Source: Prevotella nigrescens
Lineage (GTDB): Bacteria > Bacteroidota > Bacteroidia > Bacteroidales > Bacteroidaceae
DNA: 64,000 nucleotides
Reading direction: 5' to 3'
NCBI RefSeq assembly: GCF_031191185.1
Contig: NZ_CP133465.1
Coordinates: 492,001 to 556,000 of the forward strand
Position numbers and translations under genes: made by a program. Below the pieces are notes generated by a model. The model saw nothing but the letters and a program-made list of their open reading frames with translations, was not told the origin of the DNA and made no database searches. This document shows, one piece after another, positions 43,077 to 54,140 of this stretch; within the stretch, counting starts at the first letter, position 1, and every line of letters starts with the position of its first letter.

Positions 43077-43670
43077 TTATACGTGGCAAATTTCGACGAT
43101 TTTGCGCACGTACTCTTCAAAGTTCTTGTCTGCTGTTCTGCTCCAAATATCGCCCAAAAGTGCGCCGCCGCCAAAGCCGTAATACTTTGTTTTGTCGATG
43201 TTGGCTGCGGTAATACCTCCCAAGGCAACTACTTTTTGGTCGATAACGCCTTGCTTTTTCGCTTCGGAAAGGGCTTTTGGCGTGAATGCAGAGGTATATC
43301 CCAGCTTTGAAATACTATTGAAAACAGGGCTGAGAAAAACATAGTTGCACTTTGTTTTGCAGACTTTCACTTCGTCTAACGTGTGGCACGATTGCGAAAC
43401 CGTGCCTTTGTGGTTTGGCGGCAGCACGCTGTTTCGGCGGTTTAAGTGTAGTCCGTGTAGTGTGAAATGGGTAGCTAAATCGAAATGATCGTGCAGTACA
43501 AGGCGGTTATGGTAGGCTGTGGGAATGGCTTCGATGAGCTTTGCCAATTCGTCGGCACTGCTTTCGGGTTTCCGTAGGTGCATAAGGTCTACGCCCCAAT
43601 GCAGCAGTTGTGCGATAATGGCTGCCTCGTTGTCGGTAAACTGTGGTTCGGTAATTATAATGAGATACAT
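43077..43670 (-). CDS. Thiamine-phosphate-synthase-like protein (ThiE/TenI family)
   Basis: The 197-residue TIM-barrel protein starts at MYLIIITEPQ (43670), where the first strand of the barrel begins; the frame is open for 38 more codons upstream but those are hydrophobic noise. Family signs are WGVDLMHLRKPE, HFDLATHFTLHGLHLN, SQSCHTLDEV, YVFLSPVFNS and VVALGGI. It differs from the true ThiE at 46772-47386 and resembles TenI-like proteins, some of which aromatise the thiazole product instead of joining it. Its position beyond the thi operon terminator means it has separate transcription. Confidence 0.75.
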   Translation of the reverse strand: MYLIIITEPQFTDNEAAIIAQLLHWGVDLMHLRKPESSADELAKLIEAIPTAYHNRLVLHDHFDLATHFTLHGLHLNRRNSVLPPNHKGTVSQSCHTLDEVKVCKTKCNYVFLSPVFNSISKLGYTSAFTPKALSEAKKQGVIDQKVVALGGITAANIDKTKYYGFGGGALLGDIWSRTADKNFEEYVRKIVEICHV

Positions 43671-43743
43671 CGTTTTGTTGTTTATCAAGCATTTTCTCTC
43701 GTAGACTATACATATTATATATATTAGTTGGTTTATTACATAC

Positions 43744-43780
43744 ATTGCTATTCTTTTATTAAGAATAAAAGAATAGCAAT
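43744..43780. terminator. Perfect 17-bp hairpin
   Basis: ATTGCTATTCTTTTATT pairs exactly with AATAAAAGAATAGCAAT over a three-base loop (AAG). It overlaps the last codons of the small membrane-protein frame at 43748-44041, so it would end that transcript, although it lacks a clear T-run. Confidence 0.65.
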
Positions 43781-44041
43781 ACAAACCAAAATCATAGAAA
43801 TGAATCTAACAACTGAAATCATGCGGGACAAAGAGTCACTATCTCTAAAGGTCTTATATAAAGTTATACTTTCAGTTATCGTAATTGTTAATATTAGGAC
43901 ATACGACAAGACATAAAATATATTATATGATATCAATAAAAAGGCATTACCCTTATTATTATAAATAGATAGTAGTTTAGATAACGCCATAATAAAGGCG
44001 TTAATCTCTAAGAGAGATAGAACAATTCTGCTTCCTTTCAT
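43748..44041 (-). CDS. Small membrane protein of unknown function
   Basis: The 97-residue frame has three hydrophobic segments (about 8-28, 34-55 and 76-95) and a basic start (MKGSR). No family is recognised. The hairpin at 43744-43780 overlaps its end, which supports a transcribed unit. The region is AT-rich, so a chance frame is possible. The spacer from 44042 to 44332 holds no further gene. Confidence 0.45.
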   Translation of the reverse strand: MKGSRIVLSLLEINAFIMALSKLLSIYNNKGNAFLLISYNIFYVLSYVLILTITITESITLYKTFRDSDSLSRMISVVRFISMILVCIAILLFLIKE

Positions 44042-44332
44042 ATAGTTGATGATTCAAATACTTCTTAACTATCTTCCAAAAGATAGGTATCTAAGCTGCC
44101 AGACTATTAGCTCATTGTATTTCTTGCTTCATAGCATCATTTAATATTGCGCGATATAATTAAAATAAATGTTAGAATAAAAGATTGAAATACTTGTTCA
44201 TAATTTGTTATATTTAATTGTTTGTAATAATAAAGCACGGGTTCAAAGTTAAATAAATAATATTAAAATAACATTATTTCGATATAGAATTTGAATAATC
44301 TTTCTATTGTTTCCCTATAAAATAGATGATTT

Positions 44333-44376
44333 AACAGGTGGCAACCGTTGCTGTCGTGCAACCGTTGCCACCTGTT
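44333..44376 (-). terminator. Hairpin after the thi operon
   Basis: A 19-base arm (AACAGGTGGCAACCGTTGC) pairs with its complement with a single mismatch over a six-base loop. It starts eight bases past the Thi4 stop. It is GC-rich and strong, with a weak T-run on the minus strand. Confidence 0.7.
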
Positions 44377-44383
44377 TTGCTTT

Positions 44384-45154
44384 CTATTTCAAACGTTCGA
44401 TAATGGCTTCCGCCACCTTCTTGCCAGAAAGAAGCATACCGCCGAAGATGGGTCCCATACGTGGCGTGCCACCAACTGCCGACGATGCCATACCGCAAAC
44501 ATACAAGCCAGGGTATATTTCCTTTGTGCCTTCCACCACTTGGCGTTCGCCTTCCGCCACGTCTAACGAGCGTTCGCCAATCACATCGCCTGTTGCCGTG
44601 TTGAGCTTAATGCCGTTTTTGCGTGCAACCACTTGGCACATCTCGCTGTCGTGGCCTGTTCCGTCTACCACAAACTTTGCCATAATGTTCAAAGGGTCTA
44701 CGTGCAATCCTTCGCGGAGCACGGGTGTCCAGTTCACAACCACACCGCTCACAATGTCGTTCTTAAACACAACGTCCTCGACTGAATAGCAATTGAAGAT
44801 GGTTGCGCCTGCGTGGGTGGCCTTGTAGAGTAGGGCGGAGGTGCTTTCCACCGAGTCGGCAGTGTATAAACCGTCTTCGTAAGGCTCGTAGTTGATGTCG
44901 AAATCCTTGATGATTTCCAAGGCTTCTTCCTGTACAACCAGTTGGTTGAACATCATTGCACCGCCCCACATACCACCGCCCGGCGATAGCTTGCGGTCGA
45001 AGAGTGCCACTTTAAGTCCTGCTTTTGCCATGTAGTAAGCTGCTGCAATGCCCGAAGGACCGCCGCCAACAATGACAACATCGAGTTCGAGACACTTTTC
45101 CATCTTGGCAAAATAGGTGCTGATAATTCCTTTTGAAACTTTTTTCTCAATCAT
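44384..45154 (-). CDS. thi4: Thi4-type thiazole synthase, histidine (sulfide-using) form
   Basis: Thi4 makes the thiazole half of thiamine from NAD, glycine and sulfur. The 256-residue protein starts at 45154 (MIEKKVSKG), binds FAD-type nucleotide through GGGPSGIAAAY (from about residue 30), and has the PGGGMWGGAMM and TGHDSEM segments of the family. The yeast enzyme gives up the sulfur of one cysteine and works once. Here the equivalent position is His151 in GLHVDPL, as in archaeal and some bacterial forms that use free sulfide and turn over many times. No ThiG, ThiH, ThiS or ThiF is present in the operon, so Thi4 probably replaces them. Confidence 0.9.
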   Translation of the reverse strand: MIEKKVSKGIISTYFAKMEKCLELDVVIVGGGPSGIAAAYYMAKAGLKVALFDRKLSPGGGMWGGAMMFNQLVVQEEALEIIKDFDINYEPYEDGLYTADSVESTSALLYKATHAGATIFNCYSVEDVVFKNDIVSGVVVNWTPVLREGLHVDPLNIMAKFVVDGTGHDSEMCQVVARKNGIKLNTATGDVIGERSLDVAEGERQVVEGTKEIYPGLYVCGMASSAVGGTPRMGPIFGGMLLSGKKVAEAIIERLK

Positions 45155-45186
45155 AATATTATAGTTTTTAGGTGTTTTTATTTTGT

Positions 45187-47382
<2,196 letters not shown>

Positions 47383-47386
<4 letters not shown>

Positions 47387-48204
47387 CGTTTTATTAGTTT
47401 TTCAGGACAAAAGAAATGGTTTACCGCTCCGTGTCCGCTGCCAATGCACACGTTTGCCCCCTCTCTTATGGCTTGCGAGATATAGTTTTTAGCCATTGCA
47501 ACGGCTTCTTCGAGCCTTAAACCACGAGCTAAGAAAGCCGCAATCGCCGAAGAGAGCGTGCAGCCTGTGCCGTGTGTGTTGAACGAATCGATGGTTTCGG
47601 TTTCAAAGATTAGCGGTTTGCTGTTGTCGGAAAAGTAAAGACGGTCGGTCTTTGTGCTGTCTTCTATGTGTCCACCTTTTATTAATAGTGCCTTGCAACC
47701 AAGTTTTAGGATTTCTTCAGCAGCCTCGTCAATGTCTGCTACCGTTGCGATTGTACGGCGTGCCAAAACTTCTGCTTCGGCAATGTTGGGCGTCAGCACT
47801 GTCGCCATAGGTAAAAGATGTTGGCAGAAGATGCCAATCGCTTCCTCTTCCATAAGTTTATTGCCCGATGTGGAAATCATTACGGGGTCTATGACGAGTG
47901 GAATATCGTTGTATTCAGCCAATACTTGTGCGATTGTCTTGATGTTTTCGGCACACCCCACCATACCTATTTTAATGGCATCAGGGCGCAAATCGGTGAG
48001 AACGGCACGCAGCTGAGCCTCTACAACCGCAGCTTCGATGTTCTGAATGCAGAACACTTGCTTCGTGTTTTGTGCAGTAACAGCCGTAACAACCGATGAG
48101 GCGTAACACCCTAAAGCCGACATTGTTTTAATATCTGCCTGTATTCCTGCGCCTCCTCCGCTGTCGGAGCCTGCTATCGTAAGAGTTTTTACATAGTGCA
48201 TCAT
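47383..48204 (-). CDS. thiD: Hydroxymethylpyrimidine kinase / phosphomethylpyrimidine kinase
   Basis: ThiD phosphorylates HMP and HMP-P. The protein (273 residues from the ATG at 48204) begins with TLTIAGSDSGGGAGIQADIKT, the substrate loop, and has the anion hole NTHGTGCTLSSA near the end. A TTG six codons upstream would lengthen it; the tandem ATG at 48204/48201 is preferred as it lies nearer to the family's usual start. First gene of the thi operon, below the TPP riboswitch. Confidence 0.93.
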
Positions 48205-48300
48205 AAGCCATGAAAGTAACAAATGGTACTTTTCGGAATAGCCAAAGTATAGGGGGATACACCAATAAGGATAGATAAACGCAAATGTCTGTATATTCGC

Positions 48301-48394
48301 ACTTCCTACGGCAGCATTACCTGCATCAGGTTATACGGGTATAATCTCAGCTCACTCAATGGAGTGGCACCCCTTTTTCGGATAAACCGAAAGT
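48301..48394 (-). promoter_or_regulatory. TPP riboswitch of the thi operon
   Basis: On the minus strand the core is plain: GGGGTGC, then CTGAGA, then ATACCCGTATAACCTGATGCAG and GTAATGCTGCCGTAGGAAG. This is the THI-box aptamer, which binds thiamine pyrophosphate and lowers expression. A closing stem (ACTTTC with GGAAGT) can form if a small extra hairpin (CGG-TTTAT-CCG) is looped out. About 95 bases remain to the thiD start for the expression platform. Confidence 0.93.
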
Positions 48395-48405
48395 CTATCT
48401 GTGTG

Positions 48406-48436
48406 CAAAGGTACGATAATGTTCTGCAATTGCAAA
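48406..48436 (-). promoter_or_regulatory. Promoter of the thi operon
   Basis: On the minus strand: TTTG (48433-48436), a 19-base spacer, TACCTTTG (48406-48413). Start near 48399, so the transcript opens almost directly with the riboswitch. Confidence 0.75.
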
Positions 48437-48505
48437 ATTTAAGTCAAAGTTTTTCCCTATCAACAATTTTTCTTTTATTTTCCCTTTGGTTTGCCAAAAT
48501 TTGCG

Positions 48506-48513
48506 TACATTTG
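48506..48513 (+). promoter_or_regulatory. -7 element of the desulfidase gene
   Basis: TACATTTG, 28 bases before the ATG at 48541. The best upstream TTTG (48485-48488) is 17 bases away, slightly close for the consensus. Confidence 0.5.
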
Positions 48514-48540
48514 CAATCCAACTACTAATTTATAATAGAA

Positions 48541-49839
48541 ATGCTTGAGAAAAACATACGCGAACAAATCATTGATTTGATGCATCGACAGGTTGTTCCT
48601 GCCGTTGGCTGTACCGAACCTATGGCGGTAGCACTCTGTACTGCACGTGCCACAGAGCTGTTGGGGCAGAAACCAGAGAAAATAAGTGCATTCTTGTCTG
48701 CAAACATCTTAAAGAACGCAATGGGAGTGGGTATTCCCGGTACAGGAATGATAGGCTTGCCAATCGCCATTTCGTTGGGTGCGCTCATAGGAAAGTCGGA
48801 GTATCAGCTTGAAGTAATTAAAGACCTGACGCCCGAAACCTTGGAAGAGGGAAAGCAATATGTAAGCGAAAACCGCATAGACATAAAGCTGAAGGAAGGA
48901 ATTACCGAGAAATTGTACATCGAAATGACGTGCGAGGCAGGTGGAAAGAAAGCTACTGCCATTATTTCAAAGACACATACAAACTTTGTCTATGAAGAAG
49001 CCGACGGCAAAGTGCTGCTTGACAAGCAGGTTCCTGCAGAAGAAGGTGCGCCAACTGATAACAAAGACATTCAGTTGAACTTGAAAATGGTGTGGGATTT
49101 CGCAACTACGACACCCATAAACGAAATAGAATTCATTCTCGAAGCTAAGCGTTACAATATGAATGCTGCTGAAGAGGCGTTGAAAGGTAACTACGGACAC
49201 TGTGTCGGTAAAACAATGGACCGCCCATTGAGCCGCGGTTTGTTCGGCAACAGTATCTATTCGCACATACTTTCTAAAACTGCGTCGGCTTGCGATGCAC
49301 GTATGGGCGGCGCAATGGTGCCTGTTATGAGCAACAGTGGTTCGGGAAATCAAGGCATTTGTGCAACAAACCCAGTTGTAGTGTTTGCCAAAGAGAACGA
49401 AAACACACCCGAAGAGTTGGTGCGTGCGCTCACATTGAGCCACCTCACCGCCATTTATATCAAGCAAAACCTCGGTACCTTGTCGGCACTCTGTGGCTGT
49501 ATCGTTGCCTGTACGGGCTCAAGTTGTGGCATTACTTATCTGATGGGTGGCGACTACAACAACATTTGCTATGCTGTAAAGAATATGATAGCCAACCTTA
49601 CAGGTATGGTTTGCGACGGTGCAAAGCCAAGTTGCGCACTGAAAGTTTCGTCAGGCGTATCTACTGCCATACTTTCTGCAATGCTTTCAATGGAAAATCA
49701 CCACGTAACAGAGGCAGAAGGAATCATCGACAAAGACGTCGACAAGTCTATTCGCAACCTTACCAGCTTGGGCAAGGACGCTATGAACGAAATGGATATA
49801 ATGGTCTTAGACATTATGACAAGTAAAGGTGCTTGCTAA
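48541..49839 (+). CDS. L-cysteine desulfidase / serine dehydratase alpha-like protein
   Basis: The 432-residue protein belongs to the UPF0597/CyuA family, related to the alpha chain of iron-sulfur L-serine dehydratase. Evidence: VVPAVGCTEPMAVALC near the start, GTGMIGLPIA, a central NSGSGNQGICATNPV and cysteines in SALCGCIVACTGSSCGITY that fit a [4Fe-4S] site. Known members degrade cysteine to pyruvate, ammonia and sulfide. It is divergent from the thi operon across about 320 bases. Since a histidine-type Thi4 needs sulfide, a metabolic link is possible but is inference. Confidence 0.88.
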   Translation: MLEKNIREQIIDLMHRQVVPAVGCTEPMAVALCTARATELLGQKPEKISAFLSANILKNAMGVGIPGTGMIGLPIAISLGALIGKSEYQLEVIKDLTPETLEEGKQYVSENRIDIKLKEGITEKLYIEMTCEAGGKKATAIISKTHTNFVYEEADGKVLLDKQVPAEEGAPTDNKDIQLNLKMVWDFATTTPINEIEFILEAKRYNMNAAEEALKGNYGHCVGKTMDRPLSRGLFGNSIYSHILSKTASACDARMGGAMVPVMSNSGSGNQGICATNPVVVFAKENENTPEELVRALTLSHLTAIYIKQNLGTLSALCGCIVACTGSSCGITYLMGGDYNNICYAVKNMIANLTGMVCDGAKPSCALKVSSGVSTAILSAMLSMENHHVTEAEGIIDKDVDKSIRNLTSLGKDAMNEMDIMVLDIMTSKGAC

Positions 49840-49860
49840 AACATACACCTAAAAAATATG

Positions 49861-49897
49861 AAAAAGGTTCGCATACAATCCGTGTGCGAACCTTTTT
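49861..49897 (+). terminator. Rho-independent terminator after the desulfidase
   Basis: AAAAAGGTTCGCA pairs with TGCGAACCTTTTT over a loop of about 11 bases and ends in a T-run. It starts 22 bases after the stop. Confidence 0.85.
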
Positions 49898-50005
49898 GCT
49901 AATATTATCAATGAAAAACGTATCCTTAACGTGAGTTCGATGATTTTATCGGTTGTTTCATCGTGTGCGAAACCGCTTTCATACTCCATAAGTAAGGTGC
50001 GTTTA

Positions 50006-50072
50006 TATACCACTCGTGGTATACACTTGCATATCACTCGTGGTATATGCTCATACCCCACTCGTGGTATAC
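50006..50072. repeat. Three units of a 24-bp quasi-palindromic repeat
   Basis: CACTCGTGG occurs at 50011, 50035 and 50059, exactly 24 bases apart. Each is the centre of a small hairpin such as TATACCAC-TC-GTGGTATA. A degraded fourth unit may follow near 50083. It lies between the desulfidase terminator and the 3' end of the TonB receptor gene. Apart from this the 49898-50155 spacer shows nothing. Confidence 0.75.
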
Positions 50073-50155
50073 GTTTGTGTATTACGAGTACAGTATCACC
50101 CTATTTACAAACAATTAAGGGCTGTGAACCTGCATCTTGTCAGCTTGAACTCCCA

Positions 50156-52615
50156 TTAGAGGGTGAAGCTAACGCCTGCATACCATGTTGCACCATATAC
50201 AGGAGCATACATAAATGCTGCGTCGTCGCCATGCTTTTCGTCTTGCAGATAGCTGAAGATGTTCTTTCCGCCACCATAAACGCTGAACGAACCGAAACGC
50301 TTAGCTACACGGAGGTTCCACAAAGTGAAAGTGTCTGTCTTCTTAATCTTAGATGTCTTTGGCGCATCTTCAGAGTTATAGTCGATGTACATCTTGCCTT
50401 GCAGAGAACCTGTGAGTGCAAACGACCAAGTACCAGGAGTGTATTCGAGGTTTAAGTCGCCCGTCATAGCAGGGAAACGAGAGATGTACTTGCTGTCTTT
50501 GGCGTAAGCTAAACGCTGAGGAGCTTCTTTGCATTCGTCTGATTCTGGGTCAGACCATTCTGCGCGTTCATGTTTGAACTTGCCTTGGTTGATTGTCCAG
50601 TTCACACCAGCCTTGAAATCTCTGAATGGATTCCACTTTACGCCAAGTTCAATACCTTGCACGTATGCGTCGTCTACGTTCTCCCACTGGTATGTATAGC
50701 CGAATTTCTTCACTTCATCGCTTGCAGGAGCAAACTGTATCTTGTCCTTCAAGTCGGTGCGGAAAATGTTTGCGCTCAACTGAACGTTTCTTGCATAGTA
50801 GTCGGCAGAGAGGTTGTAGCTGATAGAACGCTCACCCTTGAGACTTGACGACTTCCATACACGTGGCGAACCAGAGCAGAGGTGCAAGTCTTCAGAGAAA
50901 CCGTAAGGAGCACGGAAGCCTGTACCAATATTTGCACGGAGTACGAATGAAGGGCTCACAGAATACTTGATGGCAAGACGAGGACTGAACGAAGTCTTGC
51001 TGAAGTGGGTCTGTGGGAAGGCATAGTCAGACACTTTTTGGCTTGTTGTGTATTCTTCGCCAGAAGAGTGGGTGTCTAAACGCAAGCCAGGCACAACGGT
51101 AAGGTTGGGCAATATGTTCCATTCGTCTTGAACAAAGAAGCCAAATTCGTTGGCGTGCTTCTTACCGATAGATGTGTAAGGAATACCGAAGTATGGGTTA
51201 CCTCTTTCTTCTTCAGCCGAGATAATGTAAAGACCAGTTTCGTTCAAACGGGTAAAGTAGCCTTGAACACCCGCAAGCAAAGTGTGATTTCCACAGTTCT
51301 GGGTCAGCGTAAGCGAAGGAGTGAATGTATTTTCCTTGGCAATGTATGGTCGCATGAGCTCTATATCGGGGTCAATACCGTCAGGATGCGTTGCATCTTT
51401 GGTTGCCTCTCTGTAGTTAGACAGGAAAGTATCGTTGGTTGCGTTGCGCTTATGGTGCACGTAAGCCATTGCAAGGTTCAGTTCCGAGTGCGAACCGAGT
51501 GGCAAAGTGTAGGCCATATCAGTTGAAATGCGGTTGGTTCTGATGTTCTCGGTGCCTGCTGAGAAGGGGTTTAAGAACAGGTTGTCCTTCATGTTTCCGC
51601 CATAACGGAGTTCGTCCATTGCCTTTGCGCGAAGCACGAGCTTGTCGTTCTTTGCAAAGGGACTATACACGTAGATGCTTGCACCGACGTTGTTCATAAG
51701 GCTGTAGACCCTGTCGGAAATCTGGTCCTTATGCTTTACCTCGTCGCGGGTCAGTCCGTCCTGTGTTGCATCGACGGCATCTTCTTCCGTGCGTTGTGCC
51801 GTAACCAGCAAGCCAATATTCCGATAGCGTATAGAACCGGCACCTTTGTAGCTCTTGTGCCCGAAGTTTCCATACTGAATGTCGGCATTTACCGATGGCT
51901 CGAAGGTGGGTTCCTTCGAGATAATGTTGATTGCGCCAGCCACAGCACTACTTCCATAGAGGGCAGAGCCTGCGCCTTTCACCACTTCGAGGCGGTCTAT
52001 GTCGTTCGTACCCATCTGTTGCAAGCCGTAAACACCTGCAAGACCAGAGTACACGGGTTCGCCATCGAGCAGCACCTGTGTGTGTTCGGCACCAAGACCC
52101 TGCATGCGAACCATTGAGAAGTTGCAGAATTGGCATTGCTGTTCTACACGAATACCGGGCACTCCTTCGAGTGCATCGTATAGGTTTAGGGCATTTTTGC
52201 GTTTCAAAGCCTGCGATGTCAGCACTTCCGTGCGGATAGGAACGTTCTTTACAAAGTGCTCGGTACGTGTGCCTGTTACCACAACTTGGCTAAGCTCTAA
52301 AGCGTCCTTGTCCAGTTTAAAGTAGACGGCAGTACCTTTGCCGCTGACCATTTCAACCTCAATTTCCTGTTCCTGATAACCCTCGAGGTTGGCAACAACA
52401 ATTTGTTTTCCTACCGGCAGGTCCGTCATCTTAAAGTGTCCCGAAGCGTCGCACTTGGTTTTTAAGGTCGTACCTTTCACGGTAATGGTTGCATGAGGGA
52501 GGTGTTCACCTGTCTCTTTGGCTTTAACATCTCCAAAAAGCATGGCGTCTGTACCTTGTGCCATGGATATAAGGGCACAAAACAGACTTAATAATAAAAT
52601 AAGATTTCTTTTCAT
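50156..52615 (-). CDS. TonB-dependent outer-membrane receptor
   Basis: The 819-residue protein has a signal peptide (about 1-20), a carboxypeptidase-regulatory-like domain (25-110), a plug (about 115-235; NALNLYDALEGVPGIRV, VKGAGSALYGSSAVAGAINIIS) and a 22-strand-type barrel ending in GVSFTL. It uses TonB energy to import a bound ligand. The plug carries CQFCN (CxxC), a mark of a Bacteroidota subgroup whose ligand is not clear to me; metal, haem or cobalamin are possibilities. It is a single-gene unit with a consensus promoter upstream. Confidence 0.88.
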   Translation of the reverse strand: MKRNLILLLSLFCALISMAQGTDAMLFGDVKAKETGEHLPHATITVKGTTLKTKCDASGHFKMTDLPVGKQIVVANLEGYQEQEIEVEMVSGKGTAVYFKLDKDALELSQVVVTGTRTEHFVKNVPIRTEVLTSQALKRKNALNLYDALEGVPGIRVEQQCQFCNFSMVRMQGLGAEHTQVLLDGEPVYSGLAGVYGLQQMGTNDIDRLEVVKGAGSALYGSSAVAGAINIISKEPTFEPSVNADIQYGNFGHKSYKGAGSIRYRNIGLLVTAQRTEEDAVDATQDGLTRDEVKHKDQISDRVYSLMNNVGASIYVYSPFAKNDKLVLRAKAMDELRYGGNMKDNLFLNPFSAGTENIRTNRISTDMAYTLPLGSHSELNLAMAYVHHKRNATNDTFLSNYREATKDATHPDGIDPDIELMRPYIAKENTFTPSLTLTQNCGNHTLLAGVQGYFTRLNETGLYIISAEEERGNPYFGIPYTSIGKKHANEFGFFVQDEWNILPNLTVVPGLRLDTHSSGEEYTTSQKVSDYAFPQTHFSKTSFSPRLAIKYSVSPSFVLRANIGTGFRAPYGFSEDLHLCSGSPRVWKSSSLKGERSISYNLSADYYARNVQLSANIFRTDLKDKIQFAPASDEVKKFGYTYQWENVDDAYVQGIELGVKWNPFRDFKAGVNWTINQGKFKHERAEWSDPESDECKEAPQRLAYAKDSKYISRFPAMTGDLNLEYTPGTWSFALTGSLQGKMYIDYNSEDAPKTSKIKKTDTFTLWNLRVAKRFGSFSVYGGGKNIFSYLQDEKHGDDAAFMYAPVYGATWYAGVSFTL

Positions 52616-52644
52616 GTAGTGCTACATTAATTGATTTTAGTGTG

Positions 52645-52676
52645 CAAAGGTATTTATTTTTACAATATCCAACAAT
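52645..52676 (-). promoter_or_regulatory. Promoter of the TonB-receptor gene
   Basis: On the minus strand: TTG (from about 52673-52675), a 20-base spacer, TACCTTTG (52645-52652). Start near 52638, about 22 bases before the ATG. No riboswitch is evident. Confidence 0.6.
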
Positions 52677-52971
52677 ACCTAATGTTTAGTAAAAACAATA
52701 AAATTTTATTTTTCTTGCAATATGTTACTATCCTTTAAATGTAAGTATTATTTAGTTGTTTTATTTGTTTAGTATATGTGCATAATAATGCTTAAACTGT
52801 AAAAATGTTTATTTTCATTCATTGTGTTACGAATATTGTTTGCGGAAAACAAGTGCGTTGGCACTCTTTTTGTACATTATGCATACCTAAAAGCAATGAT
52901 TTTTATAGGTAAACCTAATGTTCCTATAGTTGAAGAAGTAGGGTATTTCCTTTCTAATATAGGTATACGCC

Positions 52972-53003
52972 TTTGGCAGTGTGGGGATTTACCGCTATAT
53001 TTG
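52972..53003 (+). promoter_or_regulatory. Promoter of the Gly/Asn-rich lipoprotein gene
   Basis: TTTG (52972-52975), a 20-base spacer, TATATTTG (52996-53003): an exact match to the consensus. Start near 53010, about 42 bases before the ATG. The rest of the 435-base gap to the TonB gene has no convincing gene. Confidence 0.75.
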
Positions 53004-53051
53004 CAGCAGAAATATTGAATAAAAATATAACGGAATAGGAGGAATAAAGTT

Positions 53052-54128
53052 ATGAAACGTCAGAATATAGTCTTTATGAGTGCCATTGCAGCAATGATAT
53101 CTCTCGCTTCGTGCGACAGTTTATTAGCCTTGGACGGAGGTTCTTCTGGTGTCATTTATACGTCAGGCGGCTCTGTTTATAACGCTGGCTACGGACCAGA
53201 CCATGGCGGTGTCTATGCTTATTCGGGCATGCGATACGACGATGCACGCCGTCAGGCACTGTTCTTGTCCGACAAAATGGCTTACGAATTGGGACTTACC
53301 GATGCTCAATACGAAGCTATTTACGAAATAAACTTAGACTATTTGCTCAATATGCGTGGCGAAAACTCTGTTTATGGTAACTACTGGGCACGCCGGAACA
53401 GCGACATTTTCTATGTGTTGAATGCATCTCAATACAATTATTTTGTAAATATGGACTATTTCTATCGTCCAGTCTATTGGTACGATGACACATACGTGTT
53501 CAGCATTTACAACCGTTACGACAATCCACGCTGCTTCTATCGTCCGCGCCCCGTCTACTACGACACTTATAGAGGTGGCAGAAACCTTGGCGAACAAAGC
53601 TATTATGCCGGCAGATTTGGTAGACGAACCGGACAGCCAGTAATAATTAATCGTAACAATGGCAGCTTTGGTAGCTATAGCAATAATAGTCCGCGTATTG
53701 TCCAAACACCACAAAATGGCAACAACGGGAACCGTCCAACGTTTGGAAACCAACGCAGAGGTAATGATGGCATGGACAGAAGAGGGTTCGGAAACGCAAC
53801 AATACAAGGGCGCCCATTCGATGTTCAGCCGCAGCAGGCGCCACAACGTTCCAGCAATAACAGTAGTTTTGGTGGCTCTCGCCAAGGAACAACTTCTCAG
53901 CCGTCCGGTTTCAGTGGCAGCTTTGGCAGGAACAATGGATCGGAGCGTACCTTCTCGTTTGGTTCAGAAAGTCGCCGTCCCGCTACGCAGCCGTCTAACA
54001 GCGGACTCAATAATAATGGCAGCAGCCGTGGTTCGTTTGGCAACAGCACTCCACGTACGAGTATGCAGCCAAACCCAACCATCGAACGTCCTGCACAAAA
54101 CAACGGTTCTTTCGGAGGACACAGATAA
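53052..54128 (+). CDS. Lipoprotein with Gly/Asn/Ser-rich low-complexity tail
   Basis: The 358-residue protein has a lipobox (SLASC, Cys21). A folded region follows at about 55-180, with a helical stretch (DDARRQALFLSDKMAYELGLTDAQYEAIYEIN split over about 62-95) and a Tyr/Arg-rich segment (YRPVYWYDD, FYRPRPVYYDTYRGG). From about 190 the protein is a disordered tail of repeated SFG, NNGS and TQPS motifs. Such tails are common in surface-exposed lipoproteins. No family name is known to me. It is followed after 12 bases by an unknown soluble-protein gene. Confidence 0.75.
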   Translation: MKRQNIVFMSAIAAMISLASCDSLLALDGGSSGVIYTSGGSVYNAGYGPDHGGVYAYSGMRYDDARRQALFLSDKMAYELGLTDAQYEAIYEINLDYLLNMRGENSVYGNYWARRNSDIFYVLNASQYNYFVNMDYFYRPVYWYDDTYVFSIYNRYDNPRCFYRPRPVYYDTYRGGRNLGEQSYYAGRFGRRTGQPVIINRNNGSFGSYSNNSPRIVQTPQNGNNGNRPTFGNQRRGNDGMDRRGFGNATIQGRPFDVQPQQAPQRSSNNSSFGGSRQGTTSQPSGFSGSFGRNNGSERTFSFGSESRRPATQPSNSGLNNNGSSRGSFGNSTPRTSMQPNPTIERPAQNNGSFGGHR

Positions 54129-54140
54129 GAAATAATAGAT

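Noticed and set aside
49931..50455. 174-codon plus-strand frame with repeated TRGI peptides.
   Set aside because: It runs through the 24-bp DNA repeat and into the antisense of the TonB-receptor gene; the repeat peptide is a by-product.
52824..53018. 64-codon frame upstream of the Gly/Asn-rich lipoprotein.
   Set aside because: A consensus promoter for the lipoprotein lies inside its 3' part, and the product has no clear feature.
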